Shown here: positions 12,044-25,000 of the stretch, in pieces | Position numbering within the stretch: the first letter of the stretch is position 1 | Layout of the letters: the number at the start of each line of letters is the position of its first letter | Assembly (NCBI GenBank): GCA_921293015.1 | Contig: OV121081.1 | Location: 27,717,158 to 27,781,157, forward strand | Direction: 5' to 3' | Length of the DNA stretch: 64,000 nucleotides | Source: Phorcus lineatus | Taxonomy: Eukaryota > Mollusca > Gastropoda > Trochida > Trochidae | Translations under genes and position numbers: made by a program | Notes under the pieces: generated by a model | Told to the model about the DNA's origin: nothing | The model's database searches: none | What the model saw: only the letters and a program-made list of their open reading frames with translations

Positions 12044-14872
12044 ATGAATCTTCTCATAGCAGCTGTGTTCCTGGCTGTGAGCCTGTTTGTTGTATGTCCC
12101 GCTGAAGAAACCAGTGAAGCCAGGCTACTCGCCTCTAAGAATATTCTCAATCAGTATCTAGTTGAAGGCAAAGATTTGACAGTAGAATATAAAATATTCA
12201 ATGTTGGAGGAAGGTAAGTTGCACATACTCCTGGATTTAGGTTGGCACATTTTTGATAACATCCATATCTGAATTTTTTTTATATAATTATTATTGTTGT
12301 ACTTGATAAGCTTGGAGCATGATAAGCCTAATGTGGTCTTTTTTAAACTTTCTTTGCGAACACTTTACATTAATATATTAATTTTGTGGTATAAATAATA
12401 AAAGTATTTGTTTGATAATTTGGAATGTTTTTTCATGTAAATGGTGTTTAAGTAACAAGTAAGTTTGTTGTTTTTTAAACTTTGTGAAGTAAATAGTTCC
12501 AAGCCGAATTTTGAAATTATGAGCCTTTTCTAAAATTAAAATATTTTTTATTTCAAACTTTGTTCACAGTGCTGCTTTAGGAGTCCGTTTAAAGGATGAC
12601 AGTTTCCCTAGTGCAGATTTTGAGGAAGTTCGAGGAAGTTTGAATGTGCAGTGGGAGAGAATAGCACCGTATCCTTTTTAGGCCAACTTTATGATCATTC
12701 TTAGTTCATACATATATAGTTTCATATGATGAAAGGAAGACATAAGTGATAAAAGTGGAATTGACTATGGGTATAACAATACATCAAGCTATCAATGAAC
12801 AGTCAGCTATGCTTTAGTATACAGCATGTAGTAGATACAGTGAGAAATGGTTAAATCTGTTTCACCAATCTAATTATAAGACCTTTTGAGAAATTTCAAA
12901 GCTGATAAATGATTATTTTTTGGATGCAAAACTACAACAGTATAAAGAGGTTAAAAGTTTGCATGTCCCAGGTCGCTTTCCTTTCCTTCCAATTCTTACC
13001 TCGCCCAGATGTTTACGTTTAGGTTCAGCAAGGCATAAAATAACCAGTGACAGGTCTTTCAATGATAATATAGGTTGTGGCAGGCTTTTCCCACCAGTAG
13101 CAGGGTTGGTTTCACCTTCTGTAGATCTATGTCAGTTCAGTTGAATAAATAACTGTATTTGCCTTAACTTTGACAAGTAACTCAAATGTTACCCATGCTG
13201 TCATTGTACGACCAACCAAATCTGGATACTTCAACTTCACCTCTGCTGAGGTCAGCTACAAGGCTACTGAAGATGCCACTGAGAACACGGTACGTTTATC
13301 ATTGATTGTCTTTTTTTAATTTTCATATTCTTCATGTAGGATCACGAAAGTTGTACCTCATGTAAAAGGGGCATGGCTTTGAGTCACACTTTTGACAAAG
13401 TTTCCCCTCTTATATAAACATGTTGCCATAGGTGAATTAATAATGAGATACAAGTTCGGAAAAAGTTTTAACCCATATTTGTCTTTCAGTTTGGCTACAC
13501 CAGTGCCCCAGGAGAAGGCGGTATTGTCAACAAAAAGGATTTCGAGAGGCGATTCTCCCCTCATGTTGTAAGTTTAACTTCTATTCAACATACAAAACAT
13601 CTTGTACGGATGTTATTTCTATACTCGGTATAGTATTAGTTCAGCAAAGAATATATATGAATACAGATTAAATGGATTGTGGTCATCAGAACAACTGCGT
13701 GCCTATTCTGAAAACTATCCAAGCCCTATCCAGGGGTCGATTTCTTCATTTAGAAGTTGCACCAGTGCATGTTATATTTTTCTTATGAAATATACTTTAT
13801 TGTATATCCCTTCAGAATGAGATAGTTTTCATCGCAATCGTTGTTTCAATCGAATAGTTTTTACTTCCGTTTCAATCCAAAACCAGTTATTTATCTTTTA
13901 CAGTAAGATATAAGCGAAACGAAAACCAGTTTCACTAGCAATCCAGTTTGTCGATCTATCAAGGAAAACTCATAGAGACTTGTAAATGGTTCGAAGTATT
14001 AGTTTTGAATAATTAATATCCATAATCGTAGGTCAGCCAATCAGAAAGCGTGAATGGAAAGTTTGTCTTGAATAATATTGCTTATCAATATTGCAAACAG
14101 AAAACAGTCAAAATTATCCACATTTTTTCTTTGAAAACCTACTGAATCAACAAGTACAACCCCCCAGTCGCGAAATCTAGGTCTAGTACAAGTGCAGAAA
14201 TACGTAATTTGATTTTAGGAAAAAAATGTGATACTAATGGTGCAACCAAAAAATGTTAAGTGCAACCTAGTCAATCCATCAGGTTGCACCAGGTGCAATC
14301 TATTTTAAAAAATGAAATCAATCCCTGCTATCATATCCTAATTTTGTCCTAAATAGCTAAGGTACATTATAGTTAGCATACTTTTAAGAATTTAAATTCT
14401 TTTTGTCAATCGCCGCTAATGGCTGAAATATTGCCTAAGCGGCAATAAACAATAACTCACTCACCCTTTTTGTCATGTCAATACTTCATGGCAGAATTGA
14501 TGTTGGAAAAGTAAATGTTACTTAATTCATTCTTTGTCCTGTAAAATTTTACTCGACAATTTTTTAACTATTATAAATATAATAGCAAAAAAGTAAGTAC
14601 AACCCCATTAGTAAATAATGGAGAATCATAAAAATCATAATTTGATAAAAAAGCATGATCTTGTAAATTAAGTTGGTCCTTACATCAGCTGATGAATATA
14701 CACTAAGATCGTAAGCAATTGTGACAGTTCAAAGACAACTGAATCTATATTTATGTTTCAGCTGGACTGGCTGGTGTTTGCCGTGATGACCCTGCCGTCT
14801 CTTGGAATCCCCTACCTTCTCTGGTACAGCAGCAAGAGCAGATACGACACTCCCAAACCCAAGAAAAACTAA
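12044..14872 (+). CDS. SSR2: Translocon-associated protein subunit beta (TRAP-beta), complete
   Basis: Subunit of the TRAP complex beside the Sec61 channel in the ER membrane. Five exons, 12044-12213, 12570-12668, 13178-13289, 13490-13567 and 14762-14872, give 189 residues, close to the ~183 of vertebrates. Residues 1-20 are a signal peptide ([20 protein letters not shown]). The lumenal domain carries two N-glycosylation sequons, N93-V-T and N109-F-T, as the family does, and the motif [20 protein letters not shown]. One membrane span covers roughly residues 156-175 ([20 protein letters not shown]), followed by a short basic cytosolic tail ending KPKKN. The start is fixed by the signal peptide. 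It lies head to head with ubiquilin and converges on HSD17B4. Intron 4 has received a hAT-like MITE (13731-14327). No coding defect was seen. Confidence 0.96.
13731..14327. mobile_element. hAT-like MITE in SSR2 intron 4, 597 bp
   Basis: Ends CAGGGGTCGATTTCTTCATTT and, inverted, CAGGGATTGATTTCATTTTT, with GTTGCACC/ATTGCACC just inside both. The 5-bp duplication CTATC flanks it (13726-13730, 14328-14332). No coding capacity. Confidence 0.8.
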
Positions 14873-14921
14873 ACTATGCATCTTTCATCTACTTTATTGT
14901 GTCTCATGTCACATTTTTATA

Positions 14922-14927
14922 AATAAA
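14922..14927 (+). terminator. SSR2 polyadenylation signal
   Basis: AATAAA lies 50 bases after the SSR2 stop codon and is the first such hexamer downstream, giving a very short 3' untranslated region. A GT-rich stretch (gtctgtgttgttgat, about 14946) follows at the distance expected for a downstream element. Confidence 0.7.
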
Positions 14928-15071
14928 AATTAATTTAAATGTCCCGGTCTGTGTTGTTGATATAAGTTCAATAGTAGCAACCCACATTGTTTGTATGAGG
15001 AAGATCTGGTAACTGAAGTGTTTAACGATTTACACTTGTCAGATCAGATAACAATTTGTTTAAGCAGGTGT

Positions 15072-16584
15072 TAAACAGAAATGAAAATTTTTTAATCAAC
15101 ACAAGTGATAAGAATTTATTATAGATCCCATTTCAATTTCAAGATTTCCGTTTCCAGAGATTAGAAATTGAAAAGTTTTCGTACATATCCTGCACATACA
15201 AATGATTTCAATCTCCTTAGTATTAAGTTGGATTCCAGCATCAGCAATATCATTGTAAACAAAATTTTTGTCTATATTACTCCTTAGTATGATCCGGTTT
15301 TCATACCGTGCTCGATGTGAGGAACTGACAACTGCAACATTTTCTCTATAAATGAAGTGCCATCTACAAATCCATGAAATTTGAAGAAAAGTTTCATACA
15401 AAGAACAAATCATGACCAAACAAAATGTTCCGTTTTTTAATGGCAAATTTCTCTCAGTTACATCTCTTTTATATGAAACAGTTTGTAAAATCAAGAAAGT
15501 GTTGAAAAGTGCTATGAATATATAAAATTAAATAAGATGTGTACAATATATATCAACAACAAATCAAACATTTTCTTGAAAACATGATTCTGGTTACAAC
15601 ACACAACAAATAGCTGTAACAAGCAATGAACTTTTTTGTCAGCATGTGCAAAATAGCTTCTATTTATCATTCAACCTTTACACCGTAGTGACAGAATAAT
15701 AAAGCATAATCTATAAACAAAGGAACGAAAGCACAACCAAATGGGAAAATGGAGTAAAGTTTCTTTGGTCTGACTCTTATAAACCACCATGACTTCTATT
15801 ATGGCAAGACTACACCAATCAGCATTTGAGTGGCATTTTGGATAAAAAGAATTATTCAAAAGAATAGCAGTGACACTTAAAAAGTAACTGTGATAGATAA
15901 TACGGTAAACAGCACCTACAATGGATGAAAGGATTTGATGAATTAAGATTTATTGTGCAAAATGTTAATGAACTGATTAAACAAATAATCATACAATGTT
16001 TGTAGGTGGATAGTCAGTTGATAATAAAATACTTGATAATTTAAGTGATGAAAAATATTTTTCAAACAATAAAATATTCAGTCTTGATGAGAAATGACTA
16101 ATATACATTACAATATAGGATTACAAATTTGCATTATTACTTATTAAAAATATTTTTTCTGTGATAAAATACTGCTTTGATAATAGATAAAGAGCGTAAG
16201 AGTTAATTAATATGCATAAAAAGACATATGCAAATATCAAATGAATACACTAATGTAAATCCTTATATTTTAATGTGTGATCAATTTCAATTTGGAAAAC
16301 TTTATGAAACACAAGCCTTAAAGGTAAGCATATAATATACTCATCAAAATAAGTTAAGGTCCACCCGATTAAAGTATTTATATTTCATATAATAAACCTT
16401 TTGATGCTTTAATTTAGAATATTGGGGTGGTCTTGAACTTTTTTGGTTGAGTATATATTATTTTGGTTTTCATGAATTAAGAGATATTAAGAACTACATT
16501 AGAAAGAAAAATTATTAACAACATTTAATTTATCACAGATATTTCATTCAATCTTCTGGACATGAAAACATGATGACCAATTGT
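15072..16584 (-). other. Gap between SSR2 and HSD17B4, probably HSD17B4 3' untranslated region
   Basis: AT-rich sequence without recognisable coding content. Minus-strand AATAAA candidates are at 15949-15954 and 15115-15120. A mariner-like palindrome sits at 16338-16453. A minus-strand reading frame of 132 codons at 15096-15494 has no recognisable motif and I treat it as chance within untranslated sequence. Confidence 0.4.
16338..16453. mobile_element. Palindromic mariner/Tc1-like MITE, ~116 bp
   Basis: Arms tactcatcaaaataagttaa and, inverted, tactcaaccaaaaaagttca continue into ggtccaccc / gaccacccc, and the ends are TA dinucleotides as for Tc1/mariner targets. Nearly the whole element is a hairpin. 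Confidence 0.7.
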
Positions 16585-19016
16585 TTACAACTTGGACTGT
16601 TCCTGGAAAAGTGTCCCCAGTTTTTGAGCAATCATGATGTTCCCTTTGATCTTCAGCTTTCCAGCCATGAAAGCCTGAAAAATGTAACATCAATTAATCT
16701 AAACATGTCAAGTAAGAGCAAGAAACTAAAAATTTTCTTCCGACAGAGTTGGCTCATTTCATAAAATCCTATGCTAACCTCTGTTCTCATATGAGCAATT
16801 CTCTGTCTGGAAAGGAGAGGAGCCTGAATGGATGCAATGTAAGTTGATTGTGCAAAAAGGGACGCTGTTTCATAAACCTTTGGAAAAGCTTTAATTATTT
16901 CTGTTTGCTTTGGTATAACAAGAATTTATTTGACTTTGTTCTTTGAGTCTTGTTGACCAAACAAGTTCACTTAGCGAGACTGAATCAATATAATATTTTG
17001 CCGTTTAGGAACTTTACCAGCAGCTCAAGAAGTGCTTGTATTGGAAATAGGTAAGCGCATGACTTTATAACTATCTGAACAGAGAACTGAAATCAAAGGT
17101 TAGATATGAAACTTTCAGCAAAAATAACATCCTGTCTCCTTGGGAAGTAAGAGATGATGATGTATGTATCCCTAGTTTGTAGATCAGGGTAGTATTTGCA
17201 GTACACATTTTAAATACCTTTGGCAATATAAAAACAGAGATTAAAAAAAGCCATGCCAATACAAAGAGATCAATTTAATCTCTGCAGCAAAAAGACATTC
17301 CTAGCACTTCTTAAAATGTCAAACAATTGAGTCATATCTGATTGGTTAGGGAGAGAAGGCGGGGCCAGTAAGGGGAGGTTATAATATTATCGCATTTAGC
17401 CTACCTTGGACCTTGGGTATATATCAAGAATATCAAGGATAATTGGATAATGGAGTGGACTATTCCACACTTCAAAAATTATTCCCTCCTTATCTTTTTA
17501 GACCCGGCTTAAAAATTTATATCCCCACTTTTCGGAAACTTCCGGCCCCTTTTTTAAAGGCTGGGGCCTGAGCCTGACATGAGCTTTCGCTTGAAAGCGC
17601 TCATAAAATTCTTAATTTAAGTAAGAAAATGAGTGGATGACAAAGAGGTCAATACAAACCTGCGGGGGTGGTAGTTTCCCTGTGACTAGATCCATCAGGT
17701 TCTCGTCACCGACGGTCAGAGTACAGTCTGCCTTCCCTGACTTGGGTTGACCTCGGTAGATCTGTCCGTCTTTTGTTGACTTCATATCGACAGCTGTAGT
17801 ATGGTAAGTCATTTGTAGCGACAACAAAAATAACTTCTGTTTATTGGTGAACCTTGTATCACATATCGACCAATGACAGTTTTAATGCATCATCATTGTT
17901 CACAAAAAGGAGATATTAATGATTTAACAAGATGACACCATAATTGATCTTAAAGCCTGAAAATGCTACATTGTTACTTTAATACATTAAATACAGATTG
18001 TGAATTACATATTGATGAATCTCAAACGACTGCAAATTTTAAAAAAAGGCATAACTTTTGGCAATCTGAATCCAGTGTTCGCGGCAGATTTTTATACAGT
18101 GCGTGCAGAAATGAAATAATAAATTTTCAATTCAAAAAGTTCGCGTTTTTTGTTAATGGAGATTGCATTTCAATAAAATAATTACTAGTAAAGGTAATAA
18201 ATTGTCATCAAATTTAAATATCAAAGTTATATACATATGGAATTTATATAACATGTACGGTTCAGTTTTGATGATAAAACACATGCAGCCACATGCCTGT
18301 GTGAGTAACTAGCTGCCGTTCCGAACTTCGTAATATTATACAGCATGATACTTGATAATAATCACTTGTAAACATCGCTCTGATTGGATGAAACGAACGA
18401 CTTCCGGGTAATTCCATCGGTAAAGTAACCAATGACAGGGCTTTTAGCTATGGGATTTCCAGGTTTCAATTATTTTTGGCAGGACATCGTAAGCAGACAA
18501 TCAGCTTAGAACGATTATTTTTAACATTATTGAACAATATAAGCGTAAGTGTATAATTATATGTGCGTGCAAAACACGCAGTTACAATATATTTTGCGTT
18601 TTTATATGATTTTTATGCGTGAAAAACGCAGGTTTATGCGTTAACGCGAACACTGCTGAATCACTGGTTGATTTCATCATTTTTGATATCTTACTCTACC
18701 AGCTCTTCAGCCAAATGCACCCAAACCTGACAGTTCCACTGAATACAGTTTTCAAACCCAGAGGTTAACACTGGCACAAGTTTTGCCTTGAAGGGGAATT
18801 AACTTTCTTAAAATTAATTTCTCAGAGAATAACACATTCTAATAAAACAACCATTCAATAACTGCAGTACTTACTCCACTCTGATACTGTATTACCTCCC
18901 TTGGTAATCACCCAGACAAAGATGGCATTGATCTTGGCAGCAAGACCAGGCCTGGATTTAATATGCTCGCTCATTGTCTGGAAGATTGTATCACTCTGAA
19001 GACCGGAATTTGGCGC
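16585..19016 (-). other. HSD17B4: HSD17B4 exons 21-23: SCP2-like domain and PTS1
   Basis: Residues 618-731. Sterol-carrier-protein-2-like lipid-binding domain with [37 protein letters not shown] and [20 protein letters not shown]. The final residues are S-K-L, the prototype peroxisomal targeting signal (the human protein ends AKL). The stop codon is at 16585-16587. Confidence 0.95.
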
Positions 19017-22000
19017 CTGTTGAAGATTCAAGGAGATGATAGTTCAGAAGTGGCGCAAAGAAAGATTGGAAGAGATATTAAAAAAAGTTTTCTCATATAT
19101 TCTTTCCACGTTTAAACTGTTACAAAGAACGAAGTATATTTGTTAGATATCATCTTTTTTTTTAGATTTTAATGACAAATACCAATTTTTTATTTTCAAA
19201 ATCTTAGCTAACTAAGTATTCTAAAAGACTGCAATCTTTCCAGAAAAAAAATATTCACTGTGAAATCTGGTCATTTGAACTGGATTTATTGCACATGTAA
19301 ATCTGCTAGAATCAAGTTAAGCAGATCCGAATGAAATGACCTCGTCAATATCTGTTCAAAGTGAGGTGATGATTTGAAGTGGCAAGAGTTTAATACAAAT
19401 GTATATTTACTGAATGCAGGGCTGCTTGGATCAAGACAAGACTGGTGTTCTAGGACAAGACAATCATATCTTGTAACAGCTACCTACCAGTTGTGCTGTG
19501 GGTGCACCCCCTTCCTTCAGGTCGACATAAGCGCCAGACAGAGACACGTTACCATTCTCCAGAACCTGAAACATGGATACTTTGGTGATTCTTACAGTAA
19601 GTTGAGAAGACTTGAGAAAATTTGAAAAGAATTGAATAAATCCATATTCTAGATTTGGCAGAAGAAAAACATCTTCCTGAGGGCCTGACAGAATGATAGG
19701 TAGATCTCAAAACCATGGTCAAGGGTACCATTTTATAAACATATGCCATGCTAATAAAGAGGCGCCTCACCTTGCACTGGAAGTAGACTCTGCTGCCCTC
19801 CTTCCACATGTCTGTCTGTAGAGTCTGACCTGGCAGCACCGGCTTGGCAAACCTCACCTGGTAGAAATGATAGAAAAGGTTTTAAGGCATACTGTAACTG
19901 GGGCTTTGCAAACCTCATCTGCATCCAGTGGTAGAAATTGTTTTACTCAAATTTGGGCTTGTGAATAAAGAATCGTCCTTTCATCTCCAACTTTGACATG
20001 CTATTATTTATCAAACATCCCTCAAGCCAAATGGGCATGCTTTTCACTGCCTCATCTGAAACTTACCGTATATTACCGTGTATAAGACGAGTTTTTTATA
20101 CCAGAAATTGAGGGGTCAAGGAGGGGGGTCGACTTATATATGAGGTATATGTTTCAGACCTTAAAATTCGGAGGTCGAGTGACGATATGTCGGCCGAAGG
20201 AGATGAACAGACGAGATGCAAACCGGAAGCAACACGTTGTCAAAATAATGAAATAAAATTACTTTAACAATCATTACATACTTTACTGTTTGTTATATAT
20301 TGCTATTAATAGTTAAAAAATATCATAATCTATTGAAATACATTTTTAATCGACAATTTTATAGACATAGCGTAACGATTCAAACCGGAAGCAACGATGT
20401 CAAAACGTTGTCAAAATAATGAAATAAAATTACTTTAACAATCATTACATACTTTACTGTTTGTTACATATTGCTATTAATAGTTAAAAAATATCATAAT
20501 CTACTGAAATACATTTTTAATCGACAATTTTATAGACATAGCGTAACGATTCAAACCGGAAGCAACGATGTCAACACGTTGTCAAAATAATGAAATAAAA
20601 TTACTTTAACAATCATTACATACTTTACTGCTTGTTAGTACTATTAATAGTTAGAAAATATTATAATATAATACATTTCTAATCGACAATTTTATGGACA
20701 TACCGTAACGATTCCTACTACGACATGCTTATCGATCCATATGGCGAGTGTTTCATAACAAGTCATATGACGTGGACCAATGATATTCTACGATCATTCC
20801 CGCGCACAGGAACCGGTGAAACATGAGAATGAGCCTCCTGATATATGAGGTTTTAATGTTTTGCAAAAACAAAAGCGTAATATTCAAATCTTTTTAAATC
20901 TTGGTAAACTTGTGTTACCTTCAAATGGCTGTTCGGCACTGCAGGAAGATATTATGAAAACTACCGGATTCCTCTAAATGTATCTTAGGCTCATAATTAT
21001 CCACAAAGTTGTCAAACAACCTCTACCTAAATTGTGCTTTACCCTTTTGAAAAATTGCCAAAAATTATACCACTGATTTATAAATGCCTCATATTAAAAG
21101 AAGTAGAGTAGTGAAATTTCTAATATATTCCTACATAGTGTAAATCTTGGTACATCTAAAGAGCTGAAATTGTCCCTGGAAATATGTCAACAAATTTACC
21201 TGAGACAGGTCAGAACCCTCCAGGGTAAGGTTTTTAAACATTTACATTAAATTAGTTAAATCAATTTTCACAACCAAAAAGGGACCAAAACCTTAACAGC
21301 CTTGAATCTGTTGACATCATTATTAGCGTACTGTCTCAAGACATGTCTCACTGCATAACCGAAGCTACACAGACCATGTAGGATGGGAGTGTTGAAACCT
21401 GGAATAAATAAACAGGTTTTCAGACATAATGCAACAAGTGTTTAGCAATCTTGCATTTAGCTGCAAAATGTACTGCGCACAAAAGGGTTGTCTAAGGGGC
21501 AGGGATTGGGAAAGGCAGGGGCCATTGGCCATTTTGCACATTGGATGAAAAAATGGCCCATTCAAATTTGAAAGTTTACCATTGCTACTAAGGGGAATGG
21601 TCCATTCAAAATTCTGAAAATGACTAAAAGTTCTATAGATGGCCCATTATCAAAGGTGTCTTTCCCAATCCCTGAAGGGGGTATTTTTACACAATCTAGT
21701 CAAAAGATTTATATATTACTGAAAGTAATATTCCGTTAGTTTTAGATTTGGAAATTTGACGAAAAATGGGACTCTTAATCCATGTGCACAAGAATTGTGA
21801 AACCATTGCTTTCTTGTGACGCTAATTTCCACCCTTGGGGGACAAGAAATAGAAGTGTTACTCATTAGATAAAACTATAGACTTCAGAGGCATAACATTA
21901 CAGCTAGTTTTAACTAGATTGACAAATGTCAGGCCTCAAAGTAGCCTACCTGCCATGGCTGCGAATCTTGGGTCAATATGAAGTGGGTTCCTGTCACCAC

Positions 22001-25000
22001 TCAGTCTGTACAGAGCAGCCTAAGAAATACACACAATGTCATTGTTTAATGCAAGAATGGAAATTAACTTTGTAAAAAATAGGGTCATTGGTTAAAGGGA
22101 GATACTCCTCGCTTTCTAATAAAGCTTATCCATGATGTAAGGGGCGCAAGTGATCACATTTGTATTTGCTGTAAGTGAACGCATTGTGAGTCAACAATTC
22201 TAATATTTTGCATTGTCCATCCAACCTTGCTTCCTCAGGTTCTTTAAGTCACTTTAGCAAAAATAATTTCAATAAACTTGACCTCGTACCCCTAAACAAT
22301 ATTCTTCCCTCAAACATAAATATAAAAAAAACAATCTTTTCTTATCATAAAGGATAAAGGTGTTTCTCATTGAATTGCCAAGAAACTCAACATCAGCATT
22401 TCATAATCACTCAGGGCAGTTTCTTTTAACTAAATCCTTTCAGTATATGAAATCAATATGTTATTTGATATTTTATGAGAATCAAACAAATTCAGCAAAG
22501 AGATTTACTCATACCTGGTCTACGGTGGTTGTTTCGGAAATGGAAGCATCAGGTCGACGTTTTGGAGTGTCTACTGGAGGTATGATTGCAGCAGAAGACC
22601 TTTGACCTCCAAACTTGCCAGAGCCAACAATAAATATGGAGAACTGGTTGAAGGCAACTTTGTCCCCTTTTTCATCAAAAGTTTCAACTGAAAGTTTGAA
22701 ATACAGCAATTCAACACTTAAATTGCTGATGGAGTAATAACTTTTTCTTATGGATTGTGTATCAAAATAAAACAATTACCAATAATGCAACTTGTTTGTT
22801 TTTCTAATTACCAGGTAACACATCAGGTTACGTCTGTTATAATTGTCTCAATTGATTTGCCCGCCCAAATGTCAAGCCAGAGAACATTGGCGCCAACCCT
22901 TTTCTCCACAATTTTTCAAACGTTCAAGCCTTCTGGGTAGTTCAGACGGAATCATACAAGGAATTAGGAATAAGTTATCAAAATTGTTTTGTAAATTTAC
23001 ATCCTTTTCATTTCTATGCAAAAGATTTTTAACTTAAAATTAAATTGCATGAGACTTTTGCAAACAGTATTTTCAAATAAGTTTGAAACAAAATGAATCA
23101 ACACACAATTAATGTTGTGCATTATTTGATACAAAACATCAATACCGTCTCATTACCCATGCCCCTCGGGTTGTCAAATCAAAAACAACAAAAGATTTGG
23201 AATCCTTTTCAAGAATTACTTGCATTATAGTATATTGCCAAACTCCTTTACACCAATTGACATGGATTGGAAGAACAGTCACACAACACTGACCATTATA
23301 GAGGACAAGAGCACCGGAACCCTTGTCCAGGATATCAGCGACCTGCACCTTGTTCTTCAGAGTTCCTTCACTCGGAATAGGCTTGAACACTTCTAGGTAT
23401 TGCTCTCCGTGCAGGATCTATAGAAGTATAGTATTAGTGAATGCTGTTCAAAATACACACATATGGATCTTCCTACGCATGGCCTAACTTGCACCAGCCC
23501 CAATGACTTTCTAACAATGGCTTTGCAGCAATTACCAAATTATTCTGTGCTTGATGCCATGATCTTGAAAGTCCAATGCGAAATCTTATGAGAAGTGCAA
23601 AGAGGGGCTGCACTCAAAACAGAAAATTTGGCAGGTTAGCAGTAAGGTTTGAATTAGCCAGTCACTGAGCAGTCTGATTAAAATCGACTGTGTTCCGAGG
23701 TATAAAAGTTTATAAATATTGACTCTAGCGGGAAGCGAACGTACTCTATCAGGGGCTGTCCTCTCCATGACGGTCTGAAAGCCCACTCCTTGCCTACACG
23801 TTTTTACACCAGTTTAGCGCAGACAAAACCTGGCCATTAGCGGACCAATCATATCATTGTGTTTAAAATAACGATAGTGGTGATAAAGGTTAATGAATGG
23901 TAAAGGGGAATTATTTGCCCCCAGATACAGATACAGAAGCCTTTTGCCGCAGTCATTGGGTTTGGCTAGTTGAGATTGCGTCAGAATGTGCGAGAAAGGC
24001 GGGTGCTTTCAGACCGTGAAGAGGACAGCCCCTGCTGGAGTACGTTCGAATGTTCCAGTCAATATTTTAAAACTTTTATTCCTCTGAACACGATCAATTT
24101 TAATCAGACTGGTCACTGAGAGTGGTGTAACCTTAAGCCACGAGGAAAGTTGACAGATATCATACCGTTTCGTAATTTATCAATCATATGAGACTTTGGC
24201 AAGAATTATTTATATAATTCCATTCCTAACATATGATTTAAAGGCACTCTCATAATTTAAAAAAAAAACAAAAATGTATTTGTTCAAATTCTCTCCATCG
24301 AATATTAGCCTATGTAAAATATGTTTTCTTTGCAGGTGAAACATTATATTTATCATCCTTGTCATCCGTAGTTCTAGAATAAGGTATGATATATCAAGAA
24401 AATATTGCGTCCATTCTAGTTTGAACAACTTTAAATCGTTTAAGTAGGGAAAATGGATATGCAAAGCTAGATAAGCCATTATATTTTTGTTTCAGAAATG
24501 TTTGAGTGTGATTTTGTTTTCCTTTTTGTGAGGTGCCTTATTACTCTAAAAAACAGTTTTACACAGTCTCAATTGAAAGGAATAGACAATAGGCTATCTT
24601 TGACATAATATCATGACAAAAGGTAGGATTTTAAGGCAAATCTGATTCCAGATAGTTAGAGCACTAATGGAAAGAAATTGACTAAAACTTAACCCAATTT
24701 TCAGAAAGATTTATCAAGCAGTTTTTGAGTTTTGCTCAAAAAACAAAATGATTGCAGACGGTCCAACAGATGGGGCTAACTTTATCGAATGGTAAAACTA
24801 AAGCTCTGTAGCTCATGAGCCTTTGTATTATATATGATTTTCAAGTTCCCCTGGATGAAAGACAATGAAGACTTGAGGGTAGACACCCTGCCACACCCAC
24901 TTTGGAGGGGAGGGAGGAGGGGGGAGAGATTGATGCTGAGTGGTTCAGTTCTGAATCTTCAAATTTGGATCCCATAAGTGAAAGGTATATATCCCCCAAA

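Noticed and set aside
15096-15494. 132-codon minus-strand frame between SSR2 and HSD17B4
   Set aside because: No motif, no exon signals, and it falls in the probable HSD17B4 3' untranslated region.
17578-17605. Hairpin gagctttcgcttgaaagcgctc as a terminator or regulatory RNA
   Set aside because: It lies in an HSD17B4 intron and such short perfect hairpins are expected from decayed MITEs; no further support.
20219-20720. CRISPR-like array
   Set aside because: Units are ~165 bp, contiguous without spacers, in an animal intron.
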